Assembly (NCBI RefSeq): GCF_006716465.1
Contig: NZ_VFPB01000002.1
Location: forward strand, 124,001-188,000
Source of the DNA: Pseudoxanthomonas sp. 3HH-4
GTDB lineage: Bacteria; Pseudomonadota; Gammaproteobacteria; Xanthomonadales; Xanthomonadaceae
Length of the DNA stretch: 64,000 nt
Reading direction: 5' to 3'
Under the pieces are notes generated by a model. The model made no database searches. It was not told the DNA's origin and saw only the letters and a program-made list of their open reading frames with translations. The position numbers and the translations under genes were made by a program. The first letter of the stretch is position 1; every line of letters starts with the position of its first letter. This document shows positions 39,915 to 49,976 of the stretch, piece after piece.

Positions 39915-40568
39915 ATGACTACCACCCGCACCATCCTGCTGACCGGCTTCCAGGCCTTCGGCGGGGAACAGGTCAATCCCAGCTGGCAGGCTGTGTCGGC
40001 ACTGCACGGCGTGCGCATCGTGGGCCACCGTGTGGTGGCTCGCGAGTTGCCTGTCGCCTTCGGGGATTCCCTGAAGGTGTTGCGCGCCGCCTTGAAGGAA
40101 ACTCAGCCGACCCTGGTGATCTGCGTGGGCCAAGCGGGCGGTCGCGCGCAGCTGTCACTGGAACGCGTGGCCATCAACGTCGATGACGCCCGGATTCCCG
40201 ACAATCTCGGCCAGCAACCAGTCGACCTGCCGGTCGTCCAAGGCGGTCCCGCAGCCTACTTTTCGACGCTGCCCATCAAGGCCATGCGCGAAGCCCTGCA
40301 CGTCGCGGGCCTCCCTGCGGAGGTATCGCAGACGGCGGGCACCTATGTCTGCAACCACGTGTTCTACGGATTGATGCACGCGCTGCGGAACCGGCGCGGC
40401 GTGCGCGCCGGCTTCATCCACATTCCCTATTCACCCGCCCAGGCCACCACGCACGCCGGCTCGCCCAGCCTGGCGGTAGAGACGGTGACCAGCGCGCTGA
40501 AACTGGCAGTGCGAGTGGCGCTGAAGACGCCTTCGGACGTTCGCATGGCGGCCGGCGCAGAGCACTGA
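39915..40568 (+). CDS. pcp: pyroglutamyl-peptidase I
   Basis: Pcp removes N-terminal pyroglutamate from peptides (cysteine peptidase family C15). The 217-residue protein has the complete triad E83 (LSLERVA), C146 (GTYVCNH) and H169 (FIHIPY), and the N-terminal [10 protein letters not shown]. As the last gene of the operon it supplies free 5-oxoproline to PxpABC, so the operon recycles pyroglutamyl peptides to glutamate. Confidence 0.96.
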   Translation: MTTTRTILLTGFQAFGGEQVNPSWQAVSALHGVRIVGHRVVARELPVAFGDSLKVLRAALKETQPTLVICVGQAGGRAQLSLERVAINVDDARIPDNLGQQPVDLPVVQGGPAAYFSTLPIKAMREALHVAGLPAEVSQTAGTYVCNHVFYGLMHALRNRRGVRAGFIHIPYSPAQATTHAGSPSLAVETVTSALKLAVRVALKTPSDVRMAAGAEH

Positions 40569-40587
40569 TCCCCACGCCGTCTTGTCG

Positions 40588-41127
40588 CTAGTTCGCGCGT
40601 ACCACGCGCGTCCCCGCAATCAGGTCATGCAGGCAGCGCTGGTCCTGGCGGAAGATCATCAGAGAATCAACCAAGGCATACAGGCCACCCACGCAGGGAA
40701 TGTTGACGATGGCATGCGTGGGCAGGTAACGCTTCAACAACAAGTCAACCAGCGGCGGCTTGCGTCCTGCCAGATCCACGATCCTGATCGACAGCAGCTT
40801 CTTGCCCCACGTCTGCCCGCTGTCATGAAGCGGATAGCCCTGAATCACGGCGAAGAGCGCGAAACCTATGACGGCCCACAGCAGCATCGTCCCCAGCGGC
40901 ATGGAACCCAAGCCCCCGGACTGGCCAGCCTCGAAGGCTTCCTGCCAGTAACCGGTCATCAACATGGGCGGCAGCGTCACGGCCAATGCGATGACGGCGT
41001 CTATCAGCACTGCCGCCAGTCGTGCCCATCGATCCGCCAGTTCATGGTTCTCGCTAGATGGTGGTGCGAGATGCGCAGCCGGCGCACGGTAGGGATCGTG
41101 CTCCGGCAAGGACGGAGGAGTCTGCAT
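40588..41127 (-). CDS. RDD family membrane protein
   Basis: A 179-residue RDD-domain protein: a polar Pro-rich N-terminus, then hydrophobic segments near residues 38-58, 80-97 and 140-160. The family arginine/aspartate pair is visible in ADRWARLAAVLIDAVI and the loop SGQTWGKKLLSIRIVDLAG. RDD proteins are small membrane proteins of varied, mostly unknown, function. It follows dcd by about 35 bases. Confidence 0.88.
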   Translation of the reverse strand: MQTPPSLPEHDPYRAPAAHLAPPSSENHELADRWARLAAVLIDAVIALAVTLPPMLMTGYWQEAFEAGQSGGLGSMPLGTMLLWAVIGFALFAVIQGYPLHDSGQTWGKKLLSIRIVDLAGRKPPLVDLLLKRYLPTHAIVNIPCVGGLYALVDSLMIFRQDQRCLHDLIAGTRVVRAN

Positions 41128-41161
41128 GGGTCCCTTCCTTGCGTTGATGAGACAGGTAGCG

Positions 41162-41734
41162 TCACGTACGCGGCAGCGTCACGCCGGTCTGGCCCTGGTA
41201 CTTGCCGCCACGGTCCTTGTAGCTGGTCTCGCAGACGTCGTCGGCATCGGACTGGAAGAACAGCATCTGCGCCACGCCTTCGTTGGCGTAGATGCGCGCC
41301 GGCAGGGGCGTTGTGTTGCTGAACTCCAGCGTCACGTGGCCTTCCCATTCCGGTTCCAGCGGGGTGACGTTGACGATGATGCCGCAGCGCGCGTACGTGC
41401 TCTTGCCCAGACAGACCACCAGCGTGTCGCGCGGGATGCGGAAGAACTCCACCGTGCGCGCCAGCGCAAAGCTGTTGGGCGGGATGATGCACTCGTCGGC
41501 TTCGATGTCCACGAAACTCTTCGGGTCGAAGTGCTTGGGATCGACGATGGTGGAGTTGATGTTGGTGAACACCTTGAACTCGCGCGAGCAGCGCACGTCA
41601 TAGCCGTAGCTGGAAGTGCCGTAGCTGACGATCCGCTCGCCGTTGGCCTGCTTCACCTGCCCCGGCTCGAACGGTTCGATCATGCCCTGCTGTTCGGCCA
41701 TGCGGCGGATCCAACGGTCGCTTTTGATGCTCAT
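41162..41734 (-). CDS. dcd: dCTP deaminase
   Basis: Dcd deaminates dCTP to dUTP, the main source of dUMP for thymidylate in gammaproteobacteria. The 190-residue protein has the trimer-forming and active-site blocks [21 protein letters not shown], and the catalytic glutamate in [13 protein letters not shown]. Length is typical for the monofunctional enzyme. An AGGA site precedes the ATG. It lies downstream of mrp. Confidence 0.97.
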   Translation of the reverse strand: MSIKSDRWIRRMAEQQGMIEPFEPGQVKQANGERIVSYGTSSYGYDVRCSREFKVFTNINSTIVDPKHFDPKSFVDIEADECIIPPNSFALARTVEFFRIPRDTLVVCLGKSTYARCGIIVNVTPLEPEWEGHVTLEFSNTTPLPARIYANEGVAQMLFFQSDADDVCETSYKDRGGKYQGQTGVTLPRT

Positions 41735-41833
41735 GCAATTCCTGGTCTGGGGGAACGGTAGACCGCGCAGCCGGTGCGCGCGGCGGACGGGGAATTGTAG
41801 GGCGGGCCACGGCCCGCCGTCTTCGGCTGGCGG

Positions 41834-42676
41834 CTAGACCAGCGACGAGGCGATGGGCACGGTCGCCCGCGGCCTGAGCGCCAGCGTCGCCGCCATCACC
41901 CGCGCGGTCTGCCGATAGGCCTGTGCCGCAGCCGAATCCGGTGCGGCCACGACGACAGGCTGCCCCGCATCCCCCTGCTCGCGGATAGTGATGTCCAGTG
42001 GCAAGGACCCCAGCAGCGGCACACCGTACTGCGCCGCCATGCGCTCGCCCCCGCCCTGGCCGAACAGGTGCTCCACGTGGCCACAGTTCGAACAGGTGTG
42101 GACGGCCATGTTCTCGACGATGCCCAGCACCGGCACTTCGACCTTCTCGAACATCTTCAGCGCCTTCTTGGCGTCCAGCGTCGCGATGTCCTGGGGCGTG
42201 GTCACGATGACGGCCCCCGCGACCGGGATCTTCTGGGCCAGCGTCAACTGGATGTCGCCGGTACCCGGCGGCAGGTCGATCAGCAGATAGTCCAGATCGC
42301 CCCAGAGGGTGTCATTGAACAACTGCATCAGCGCCGACGTGGCCATCGGCCCGCGCCAGATCATGGGGGTGTCCTGGTCCACCAGCAGCCCGATGGACAT
42401 GGCCTCCACCCCGAACGCCCGCATCGGCTCGATCGATTTGTTGTCCGGGCTATCCGGCCGCCCCGACAGGCCCAGCATGGCCGGCACGCTGGGCCCATAG
42501 ACGTCGGCATCCAGCACACCTACCCGCGCCCCGTCGGCAGCCAGCGCCAGGGCCAGGTTCACCGCCGTGGTGGATTTTCCCACTCCGCCCTTGCCGGAGC
42601 CGACTGCGATGACGTTGCGGATGCGGGGGTGGGGTCGGAGATTGGCCTGAACGGCATGGGCAGTAACGGAATACAT
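41834..42676 (-). CDS. apbC: iron-sulfur cluster carrier protein Mrp/ApbC
   Basis: Mrp/ApbC is a P-loop ATPase that carries and delivers Fe-S clusters. The 280-residue protein has the deviant Walker A GKGGVGKST (about residues 26-34), the DLPPGTGD switch, and the cluster-binding CSNCG pair. The N-terminal DUF59 domain found in longer homologues is missing, as is usual for short Mrp proteins. ATG 42676 has a GAGAGAG stretch upstream; an ATG at 42691 adds five residues and is possible. Confidence 0.95.
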   Translation of the reverse strand: MYSVTAHAVQANLRPHPRIRNVIAVGSGKGGVGKSTTAVNLALALAADGARVGVLDADVYGPSVPAMLGLSGRPDSPDNKSIEPMRAFGVEAMSIGLLVDQDTPMIWRGPMATSALMQLFNDTLWGDLDYLLIDLPPGTGDIQLTLAQKIPVAGAVIVTTPQDIATLDAKKALKMFEKVEVPVLGIVENMAVHTCSNCGHVEHLFGQGGGERMAAQYGVPLLGSLPLDITIREQGDAGQPVVVAAPDSAAAQAYRQTARVMAATLALRPRATVPIASSLV

Positions 42677-42722
42677 CACTCTCTCGATCATCAAGCAATG
42701 GCAAGTAGAACGTGCCGCCAAC

Positions 42723-44333
42723 TCACGCTTTCAGGAAACCCGCATCCGTCAGCTTGCGGATCAGGGGCGCCAAGCCTTCAGCGTGCCTGCGCGAACTGTT
42801 TATCGAGCGCGTATGCACCGGTTCGCGTACTTGCGCGGCACTGGCGGTGGCGAATACCGCTTTGCTGTCGGGAACGCTCAGCGCATCGGGCGTCCATTCC
42901 AGCCCGCACCAGTCGTAAATGCGCTTGGCCTGTGCTTCCGTATCGGTAACCAAGTCCTCGTAGCGCACGTCCAGGATCACGCCCGGCAGGACCTCATGCC
43001 AGTGCTGCATCATGCGGCTATAGGCGACGTAGTAATCCGCCAGTTCGTCCAGATCGTAGGAAAAATCATAGGCATTGAAGAACAGCGTCTTGAAGATTGC
43101 ATAGCAACTATCCAACGGATCGCGCACCAAGTGGATGATCTTGGCCTTGGGCAGCGCCTTGTGGATCATCCCGCCATACAAGTAATTGGCTGGCAGCTTG
43201 TCAATGAAACGTTCGCTGCCCCCTGCCATCTGCCGTGCGCCACGCATGTAGTCCCTGCCAAGCGCCGCAAAGTCCACTTTAATCGTCGCATCTGCAGGCG
43301 AGAGCTCCGGCGCATTCGCGCAGACCCGCTTGACGCCGGCAGTGAGATGGAAGCCGAAATCCATCAACTCTCCGGCGTCCTTCACTTTCCCGGATTGCAG
43401 GAGGATGCGCTCCGCTAGCGTGGTGCCGGTACGCGGCAAGCCGAGGATGAAGATCGCCCCCTCTTCGTCATGGCCAGCGACCGGCACTGCCATGGCGGCA
43501 GCGTTCTGGGCAGCACGGATCTCGTCGGTCATCCTGCTGAAAGCCGTGGCATCGTACTGGATTGCGCTGCGTTTCTTCTTCGCGCCCGCCAGCAACGAGG
43601 CGAACGCCTTCTCGTGCTCGCCGAGGTCCTCCTGCTCCTTCGCCAGCGCATAAAGGGCTCCGGCCTCGTCTTCTGCGGAACGGAAGGGCGACTTCAGACG
43701 CGACTCGATATCGGCTACGTTGTTCTGGTCCTTCCGCTGACGGCGCAGCGTGGAGCGCAGATAAATGACGGCTCCCGCCTGGGGGGACGCCCGCAACACG
43801 CTGTTGAGGTCCGCTTCCGCATTGTCCGCATCGCCCGCATAGAAGCGCGCAATAGCCAGGTCGTACCGCCAGCTCGGGTTGTCGGGTCCGCTGGCAAGCG
43901 CCTGTTCGTACTGCCTGATAGCCTCTCGCAGGAAATTGTGGTGATAGTAGAGTTTGCCCAACTGCCAGCGCAGCATCCGGTCACCGCCGGCCTGGGCGGC
44001 GATCTGGTCCGCGAGCGGCAAGATCTCGTCACGGCGCAAAAGCCGTGACAGCAGCCACGCCTTCTTGATCTTGAACTGGGGGTCCGGACTCGCCTGGATG
44101 GCCTGATCGATCCAGACGATGGCGGCCTCAAGATCTCCCTTGACGCGACAGGCTTCAGCGAGGAAGTAGAAGACACGCGCATCGCCCGGGTAGGCCTGGA
44201 TCAGTGAGGTCCCAATCTCTACAGCCTCCTGGACCTTCCCCTGCCTCAGCAGCAGGTTTCCTTGGGCGATGTGTTGCATGACGTCTGCAGCCGCCCGTCG
44301 GGCGGCCGGGGAACTACTGGATCGATTGCTCAT
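42723..44333 (-). CDS. TPR-containing sulfotransferase
   Basis: A 536-residue protein with tetratricopeptide repeats over about residues 15-250 and a C-terminal sulfotransferase domain. The 5'-phosphosulfate loop is LGLPRTGTTLAERIL (297-311). The 3'-phosphate motif is LVRDPLDSCYAIF (near 403). R and S of the latter are present, so PAPS binding is plausible. The acceptor is unknown; related TPR-sulfotransferases resemble protein-tyrosine sulfotransferases. It is divergent from a TonB-dependent receptor, and its base composition is visibly less GC-rich than the neighbouring housekeeping genes. Confidence 0.88.
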   Translation of the reverse strand: MSNRSSSSPAARRAAADVMQHIAQGNLLLRQGKVQEAVEIGTSLIQAYPGDARVFYFLAEACRVKGDLEAAIVWIDQAIQASPDPQFKIKKAWLLSRLLRRDEILPLADQIAAQAGGDRMLRWQLGKLYYHHNFLREAIRQYEQALASGPDNPSWRYDLAIARFYAGDADNAEADLNSVLRASPQAGAVIYLRSTLRRQRKDQNNVADIESRLKSPFRSAEDEAGALYALAKEQEDLGEHEKAFASLLAGAKKKRSAIQYDATAFSRMTDEIRAAQNAAAMAVPVAGHDEEGAIFILGLPRTGTTLAERILLQSGKVKDAGELMDFGFHLTAGVKRVCANAPELSPADATIKVDFAALGRDYMRGARQMAGGSERFIDKLPANYLYGGMIHKALPKAKIIHLVRDPLDSCYAIFKTLFFNAYDFSYDLDELADYYVAYSRMMQHWHEVLPGVILDVRYEDLVTDTEAQAKRIYDWCGLEWTPDALSVPDSKAVFATASAAQVREPVHTRSINSSRRHAEGLAPLIRKLTDAGFLKA

Positions 44334-44546
44334 GTGAACGAGTCTATAACGCGCTGGTGCGCGCCCTCCAGTGCGCGAGGCGCGCGCCATACGAGACACA
44401 CATCACAATCGAGGACGTTCACCAGTTGGGAAATTATTGTTAATGAATCGTGGTGTTCAGCGTGAATTTAGTGTTAGAGTCGGCTACCAGCGCTCAGAAC
44501 ACGAGCCTGAAAGTCCGTTAACTCGCTGATTTCAATGGAGATCCCG
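44334..44546. promoter_or_regulatory. divergent control region, sulfotransferase / TonB receptor
   Basis: This 213-base gap is AT-rich compared with the rest of the window (for example GGGAAATTATTGTTAATGAATCG near 44430) and must hold the promoters of both divergent genes. TTAGAG near 44473 and TTAATG are possible -10-like sites, but no pair with good spacing stands out. A GGAG ribosome site at 44537-44540 sits six bases before ATG 44547. Confidence 0.45.
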
Positions 44547-47500
44547 ATGCCAACCAGCAGCCGCCTCAAGAACAGGCCCCACAAGAACCCTCTATCTTTG
44601 GCACTTGCCACTGCGCTGCTGCTGCCCGTAGGCGCGGCATATGCGCAAGACACGGCGAATAACGCTGAGCAGACCACGGAAACCAAGGAAGAAACCACTG
44701 CACCCAAGGCCACCACCACGCTCCAGAGCGTGACGGTAACCGGTTCGCGTATTGCCAAGGACACGTTCAACTCCGTGTCGCCGGTGCAGTTCATCACGCG
44801 TGAAGAAACCACCCTTGCTGGCTTCAACTCCACTGCCGCGGTCTTGCAGAGCAATACGGTCACCGGCGGTTCCGAGCAGATCAACAACGCGTTCGGTGGC
44901 TATGTCACCGATGGTGGGCCCGGCGCGAATACGCTGTCGTTGCGCGGCCTCGGTCCGACCCGCACCCTGCTGCTGCTGAATGGCCGCCGCATCGCGCCGG
45001 CGGGCTCGCGTGGCTCTGTCGGCTCGGCCGACTTGAACGTGCTTCCGAACATCATGGTCGACCGCACCGAAATCCTGAAGGATGGTGCGTCGTCGATCTA
45101 CGGCTCCGACGCCGTCGCCGGCGTGGTGAACATCATCACCAAGACCAAGGTCGACGGTGCCACCGTGGAGTTCCAGCACAACGCCACCCAAAATGGCGGC
45201 GGAGACGAAACCCGCTGGTCGGCGCTGATGGGCAAGACCGGCAACAACTGGTGGGTGTCGGGTTCGTTCGAGATCTATGATCGCTCCGAGATGACCCTCG
45301 GCGACAAGGACTGGGCTAGCAAGTGCCCCCTTCCGCTCTACGGTCGTCGGGCCGATGGCAGCTACGGCGCCGACGACTATATCGATCCGGTGACCGGTGA
45401 GCCCAAGTGCTGGGGTCTGGATGCGGGCGGCGTGACCATCAATACCTTGGGCACGGCTTACCTGCTGGGTCGCCCGGGCCTGGGCAATCTGGGTTACTAC
45501 GGCACCTACGCGCCTGAAGTGTTGCCATCGCTGGGCGGCTTCGACTACTTCAACCGCTGGCGCCCCAATGCCTCCATCACCGATGGCGATCTGCCGGGTT
45601 TCGAGGGCGTGGACTATTTTGGTCGCGACACCTACGACCCGCGCATGAAGCAGGAGTCGCTGATTTCGCCGACGACCAACTACACCGGCTTCCTGCAGGG
45701 TGGCGTTGATCTGAATGCGATGGGCGACGCCGAGCTGTATTTCGAACTGCTGGCCACGCGTCGCGAATCGCGCCAGACCGGCTACCTGCAGCACACCATC
45801 GACTACGCAGCCGGCAACCCGTTACTTGGCGCCTATTCCTTCCTGCCGGCTTTTGCCGCGGCGCCGGCCGACGGTTCCACCAATGGCCGCCCGATCGCCG
45901 CACGCGCCTTCGTTGGCTGGGGTCTGTACGACAACTGGCAGGAAGTGGACTTCTTCCGCGCCACCACCGGCCTGCGTGGCAACCTGGGTGCGGAATGGAA
46001 CTACGACGCCTACCTCAGCCACGCGCGTTCTGAAGCCGATTACTACACCGAGAACCGCTTGACCGACCGCTACGCCAAGTCGCTGGACGTGGTGTCGGAT
46101 GGCAACGGCGGCTTCGTCTGCCGCGACACGTCGGACGGCTGCGTCGCGGCCCCGATGCTCACCGCCGCGACGCTGCGTGGCGAACTGCCGCAGGCCTATC
46201 GCGACTACATCATGCAGGTCACCCACGGCAATACGGTCTACACCGAATCGACCTTCAATCTCGGCGTGAACGGCCCGCTGTTCGACCTGCCCTACGGGTC
46301 GGTGAACGGTGCGTTCGGCGTGGAGTACCGTCGCGCGGAAATTGACGATACTCCGGACCCGAACTCGGTCGCCAACAACCTCTACGGCTTCACAGCGTCG
46401 CAGCCGACCCGCGGCAAGGACTCCGTGCAGGAAGCTTTCGCCGAAGTCGAGTTCCCGCTGCTGTCGGGCCTGCCCGGCGCCGAAGAGCTGACTGTCAATC
46501 TGTCAGGTCGTTACACCGACTATGACTCCTACGGCGATGACACCACTTGGAAGATCGGCATGCTGTATACGCCGGTGAGCTGGTTGTCGTTCCGTGCCTC
46601 CCGCGGCACGTCGTTCCGTGCACCTGCCCTGTTCGAGCAGTACCTGGGCGCCACAAGCGGCTTCACTGCCAGTTCGGGTGATCCCTGCAACAACTGGGCG
46701 AGCAAGACCGGCAATGTTCGCGACAACTGCGCCTCGCTGGGCCTGCCGAACAACTTCCAGCAAAACAACAGCATCACCGTACTGACGCGTGGCGGCGCTG
46801 AAACCGGCTTGTCCGCAGAAACCTCCACCGCGCTGACGGCTGGTGTCATCATCCAGCCGGAGTTCCCAGAGTGGTTCGGCGACCTCTCGTTCGCTGCCGA
46901 CTACTACGACGTCCAGGTCAACAACGGCGTCGCACGACCCTCCGGCGCGCAAGTGCTGAACCTGTGCTATGGCAGCTCCCCGGCCGATTTCAACGCCGGC
47001 ACTGGCTTCTGCAACTTGGTGGTCCGCAACGCCAACAACACTCTGAACGTCACGACGGGTTACATCAACGTCGCCACGGACAAGGTGCGCGGCTGGGACT
47101 TCACCGCACGCTACGTGCGTGACATCGGCCAAGGCGAGTTCCGCGCCACAGCCATGGTTTCGCATTACCTGGAACAGTTGGGCCAGACGTTCCCGACCGA
47201 TCCGGTGCGTGACTACGCCGGCAGCCTGAATTCACCGGAGTTCACCGGCCAACTGAATCTGTCGTACAAGCTGCGCAACTGGCGCGTGCGCTATGGGTTG
47301 GATTGGGTAGATGCAATCAACGGTTACGAGTACTACGAAAAGTACTTTGACACCGACTACCGCGACACCTACCAGATGGAAACCGACCACTATTTCCTGC
47401 ACAGCGCTTCCGTGCAGTACAGCGGCGATGATTGGGCCATCACCGGCGGCATCCGAAACATCGCCGACAAAGAACCGCCGCGCATCTCCACCAGCGGTGC

Positions 47501-47588
47501 GACCAACATGATCGGCAATGCGCCCCTGTACAGCGGTGTCGATTACTTTGGCCGCACGTTCTTCGTGAATTTCACCAAGGACTTCTGA
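44547..47588 (+). CDS. TonB-dependent outer-membrane receptor
   Basis: A 1013-residue TonB-dependent receptor. It has a basic N-terminus and signal peptide ending near AYAQ (residue 34), then a TonB-box-like SVTVTGSRI at 61-69. The plug domain carries LSLRGLGPTRTLLLLNGRR and EILKDGASSIYGSDAVAGVVN. A long beta-barrel ends in aromatic phenylalanine (FFVNFTKDF), as outer-membrane assembly requires. The ligand is unknown; this size class in Xanthomonadaceae is often linked to peptide or carbohydrate uptake. The next gene encodes a secreted S9 peptidase. ATG 44547 is chosen for its GGAG site; an ATG at 44535 is in frame. Confidence 0.95.
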   Translation: MPTSSRLKNRPHKNPLSLALATALLLPVGAAYAQDTANNAEQTTETKEETTAPKATTTLQSVTVTGSRIAKDTFNSVSPVQFITREETTLAGFNSTAAVLQSNTVTGGSEQINNAFGGYVTDGGPGANTLSLRGLGPTRTLLLLNGRRIAPAGSRGSVGSADLNVLPNIMVDRTEILKDGASSIYGSDAVAGVVNIITKTKVDGATVEFQHNATQNGGGDETRWSALMGKTGNNWWVSGSFEIYDRSEMTLGDKDWASKCPLPLYGRRADGSYGADDYIDPVTGEPKCWGLDAGGVTINTLGTAYLLGRPGLGNLGYYGTYAPEVLPSLGGFDYFNRWRPNASITDGDLPGFEGVDYFGRDTYDPRMKQESLISPTTNYTGFLQGGVDLNAMGDAELYFELLATRRESRQTGYLQHTIDYAAGNPLLGAYSFLPAFAAAPADGSTNGRPIAARAFVGWGLYDNWQEVDFFRATTGLRGNLGAEWNYDAYLSHARSEADYYTENRLTDRYAKSLDVVSDGNGGFVCRDTSDGCVAAPMLTAATLRGELPQAYRDYIMQVTHGNTVYTESTFNLGVNGPLFDLPYGSVNGAFGVEYRRAEIDDTPDPNSVANNLYGFTASQPTRGKDSVQEAFAEVEFPLLSGLPGAEELTVNLSGRYTDYDSYGDDTTWKIGMLYTPVSWLSFRASRGTSFRAPALFEQYLGATSGFTASSGDPCNNWASKTGNVRDNCASLGLPNNFQQNNSITVLTRGGAETGLSAETSTALTAGVIIQPEFPEWFGDLSFAADYYDVQVNNGVARPSGAQVLNLCYGSSPADFNAGTGFCNLVVRNANNTLNVTTGYINVATDKVRGWDFTARYVRDIGQGEFRATAMVSHYLEQLGQTFPTDPVRDYAGSLNSPEFTGQLNLSYKLRNWRVRYGLDWVDAINGYEYYEKYFDTDYRDTYQMETDHYFLHSASVQYSGDDWAITGGIRNIADKEPPRISTSGATNMIGNAPLYSGVDYFGRTFFVNFTKDF

Positions 47589-47611
47589 TCCATCCCGACG
47601 TGTGAACCACC

Positions 47612-47643
47612 ACCGCCGCTCTCCGGAGCGGCGGTTTTTTTTT
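47612..47643 (+). terminator. rho-independent terminator after the TonB receptor
   Basis: A perfect 10-bp stem (ACCGCCGCTC / GAGCGGCGGT) with a TCCG loop, followed by nine T. It ends the receptor transcript, so the S9 peptidase gene must have its own promoter. Confidence 0.93.
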
Positions 47644-47786
47644 GCCCACTGGAAAGCCCTGTCGACCGCACCCGCCGCATCGACAGTTGAAGCTCGTCGG
47701 TTAGGCGAAAACCGTTCGCGCGTATAGCGCATGTTGGTCAGTTTCCGTTTAATCTAGGCGTCACCATCCACTGGAATCCAATCGCT

Positions 47787-49829
47787 ATGAGAGCAGTCGT
47801 TCTTGCCCTTGCAGCCGGTGCAGCGGCCCTGCTTGCGCACCCCGCGCACGCGGCATCGCCCGCAGTGCCCACCATCGATCAACTTGCCGCCTTCCCTGCC
47901 CTTTCCAGCTTGACCGTGTCTCCCGACGGCTCGCGCATCGCGGGTCTGGAGGCTAACGGCGAGAATCGCGTGATCGTGGTCTATCGGACCGATGCGCTCG
48001 ACAAGCCCCCGACCCGGATCGGTAGCGACAGGATGAAGTTTTCATCGGTGTCGTTCATCAAGGACGGCCTGCTGGCCGTCTCACTATGGCAGCCGTATGA
48101 CCTGCGTGTGGATCGTGTCACCAAGACTTTCGTCAACAAGTTCTTCATCACCGATATAGAGGGGAAGCAGTGGAAAGAACCGCTGCCGCAGGAGCGCGCA
48201 ACCAGCCGCTTGCAGGAACTCGAACAGGCACTGTCCAACGCCAGCGTCCTTGACACGCTCCCCAACGATCCCGATCACATCCTGGTGATCAGCGGCTCAG
48301 GCAACAATTCGGGCGATGTGTACAAGGTCAACGTGCGTAACTTCACATCGCGCCGTATCCAGAAGACCGAGGAGCGGGTGGCGGGGTACATCACCGACCC
48401 CAACGGCGAATTGCGCGCGCGCCTGCGCAACGATATCGACGGGACCGGCGCGTACATCTCGACCGAGTTCCGCAATGTCGCGACCGATGCCTGGGAAGAA
48501 CATTTCCGCTCGCACGTGAAGGATCGCGACATCAACCAGGTCATCGGCTTCGCCGATGACGCCAACATCGCGTTCCTGCTCAGCAACACCGGTCGCGACA
48601 AGGCAGTGATATACGAATACGACATCACGGCACGGAAGCGAAAGGAGATCCTGTTCGAGAACAAGATGTTCGATGCCAGCAACGTGCTGGTCAATCGGCA
48701 GCGCGGTATCGAAGGCTTGGCTCAGGGCGAGATCATGGGCGTCAGTTATGCAGGTCCGCGTGGCGACGACATCGTCTGGACCTCAGGCTACATGCAGGCG
48801 CTGGACAAGGGACTACGCCAGGCACTGAAGATCGAACCGGAGCCTCTTCGCGTGGTCGATCCCGCCACCGGCGAATCTGCCAACATCGCGTACGACAGCG
48901 ACGCGAACTACCGATTGATCAGCCGCAGTCGCGACATGAAGACTCTGCTGATCGCGGTGACGGGACCCGCGCGTCCGCCGGAGTATTACTTGGCACGTAA
49001 CGGCCAGCTTTCCCTGCTCGCCAAGGCATTCCCGCAGATTGACGCGCGCTCGCTCGGTATGGGCAATATGGTTTACTACAAGGCGCGCGATGGTCTGGAC
49101 ATCCCCGCCATCCTCACCACGCCCAACACCGAACTGTGCGGCGTCGGCCCTTGGAAGGCCGTCATCCACCCCCATGGAGGCCCATGGGGTCGCGACAATT
49201 TGGATTTCGATGGTTCCATGTGGGTGCCGCTGATGGTGTCGCGCTGCATGGCGGTGCTGCAACCGCAGTTTCGTGGTTCCGCCGACTGGGGACGCAAGCT
49301 GTGGATGGCGGGTGATGCCGAATGGGGCCAAAAGATGCAGGATGACAAGGACGATGGTGCGAAATGGCTGATCGAGCAGAAGATCGCTAGGCCGGGCCAT
49401 ATCGCCATGTTCGGATTCTCCTACGGCGGTTATTCCAGCTTTGCTGCAGCCGTGCGCCCTAACGGCCTCTACAAGTGCGCGATCGCTGGCGCGGGCGTGT
49501 CGGACATCAAGCGGATCTGGTCGCGCTACTACACCAATCCATTCTTCCGGCAAGCACAGGCGCCCACCGTCGAAGGTCTCAGCCCGCTGACCAAAGCGGA
49601 TCAGATCCAGATTCCGTTGATGGTCTACCACGGCGACCGCGACCAGATCGTGCCGATCGAGCAGTCCGAGTGGTTCGTGAACAAGGCGAAAGCGGCAGGT
49701 AGGCCCGTCGTGTATCACGAGATCAAGGACTATGCGCATGGTCCTGCCTGGACACGTAACATCATGGGCGACCAATTGCGCGTGATCGACGACTACCTGA
49801 CCAAGGATTGTGGCGGCGGCGGGCTCTGA
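47787..49829 (+). CDS. secreted prolyl-oligopeptidase-family (S9) serine peptidase
   Basis: A 680-residue exported S9-family peptidase with a signal peptide to about residue 22 (HPAHA-ASP). An N-terminal beta-propeller-like region follows, then a C-terminal alpha/beta hydrolase with S545 in GFSYGGYS, D619 in HGDRDQIVP and H651 in KDYAHGP. It should cut short peptides in the periplasm or outside. Placed after a TonB receptor, it may process what that receptor imports. A 198-base gap with the receptor terminator precedes it. Confidence 0.93.
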   Translation: MRAVVLALAAGAAALLAHPAHAASPAVPTIDQLAAFPALSSLTVSPDGSRIAGLEANGENRVIVVYRTDALDKPPTRIGSDRMKFSSVSFIKDGLLAVSLWQPYDLRVDRVTKTFVNKFFITDIEGKQWKEPLPQERATSRLQELEQALSNASVLDTLPNDPDHILVISGSGNNSGDVYKVNVRNFTSRRIQKTEERVAGYITDPNGELRARLRNDIDGTGAYISTEFRNVATDAWEEHFRSHVKDRDINQVIGFADDANIAFLLSNTGRDKAVIYEYDITARKRKEILFENKMFDASNVLVNRQRGIEGLAQGEIMGVSYAGPRGDDIVWTSGYMQALDKGLRQALKIEPEPLRVVDPATGESANIAYDSDANYRLISRSRDMKTLLIAVTGPARPPEYYLARNGQLSLLAKAFPQIDARSLGMGNMVYYKARDGLDIPAILTTPNTELCGVGPWKAVIHPHGGPWGRDNLDFDGSMWVPLMVSRCMAVLQPQFRGSADWGRKLWMAGDAEWGQKMQDDKDDGAKWLIEQKIARPGHIAMFGFSYGGYSSFAAAVRPNGLYKCAIAGAGVSDIKRIWSRYYTNPFFRQAQAPTVEGLSPLTKADQIQIPLMVYHGDRDQIVPIEQSEWFVNKAKAAGRPVVYHEIKDYAHGPAWTRNIMGDQLRVIDDYLTKDCGGGGL

Positions 49830-49854
49830 TCCGTCCTCGCTTCCTTCTCTGAAC

Positions 49855-49885
49855 GAAACCCGGTCATGTGCCGGGTTTCTTTTTT
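49855..49885 (+). terminator. rho-independent terminator after the S9 peptidase
   Basis: A 9-bp stem (GAAACCCGG / CCGGGTTTC) with a 7-base loop followed by six T, 25 bases after the peptidase stop codon. Confidence 0.92.
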
Positions 49886-49976
49886 GTTGCCTTCCATACC
49901 CCACCGGATGCGGTATAAAGAGGCCATCCCGCCGGCCCTCGTCAGCGGGCCTGACCGACATCCCTGGGAGGGGAAC

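Noticed and set aside
44592..45794. A 400-codon minus-strand frame inside the TonB receptor gene
   Set aside because: No motif, atypical composition, and entirely opposite a gene with clear plug and barrel signatures.
44547..49829. A lasso-peptide or other RiPP cluster, suggested by a TonB receptor beside an S9 peptidase
   Set aside because: Lasso clusters pair such a receptor with an isopeptidase, but no precursor, B or C enzyme gene is present anywhere near, and no sigma/anti-sigma pair is seen.
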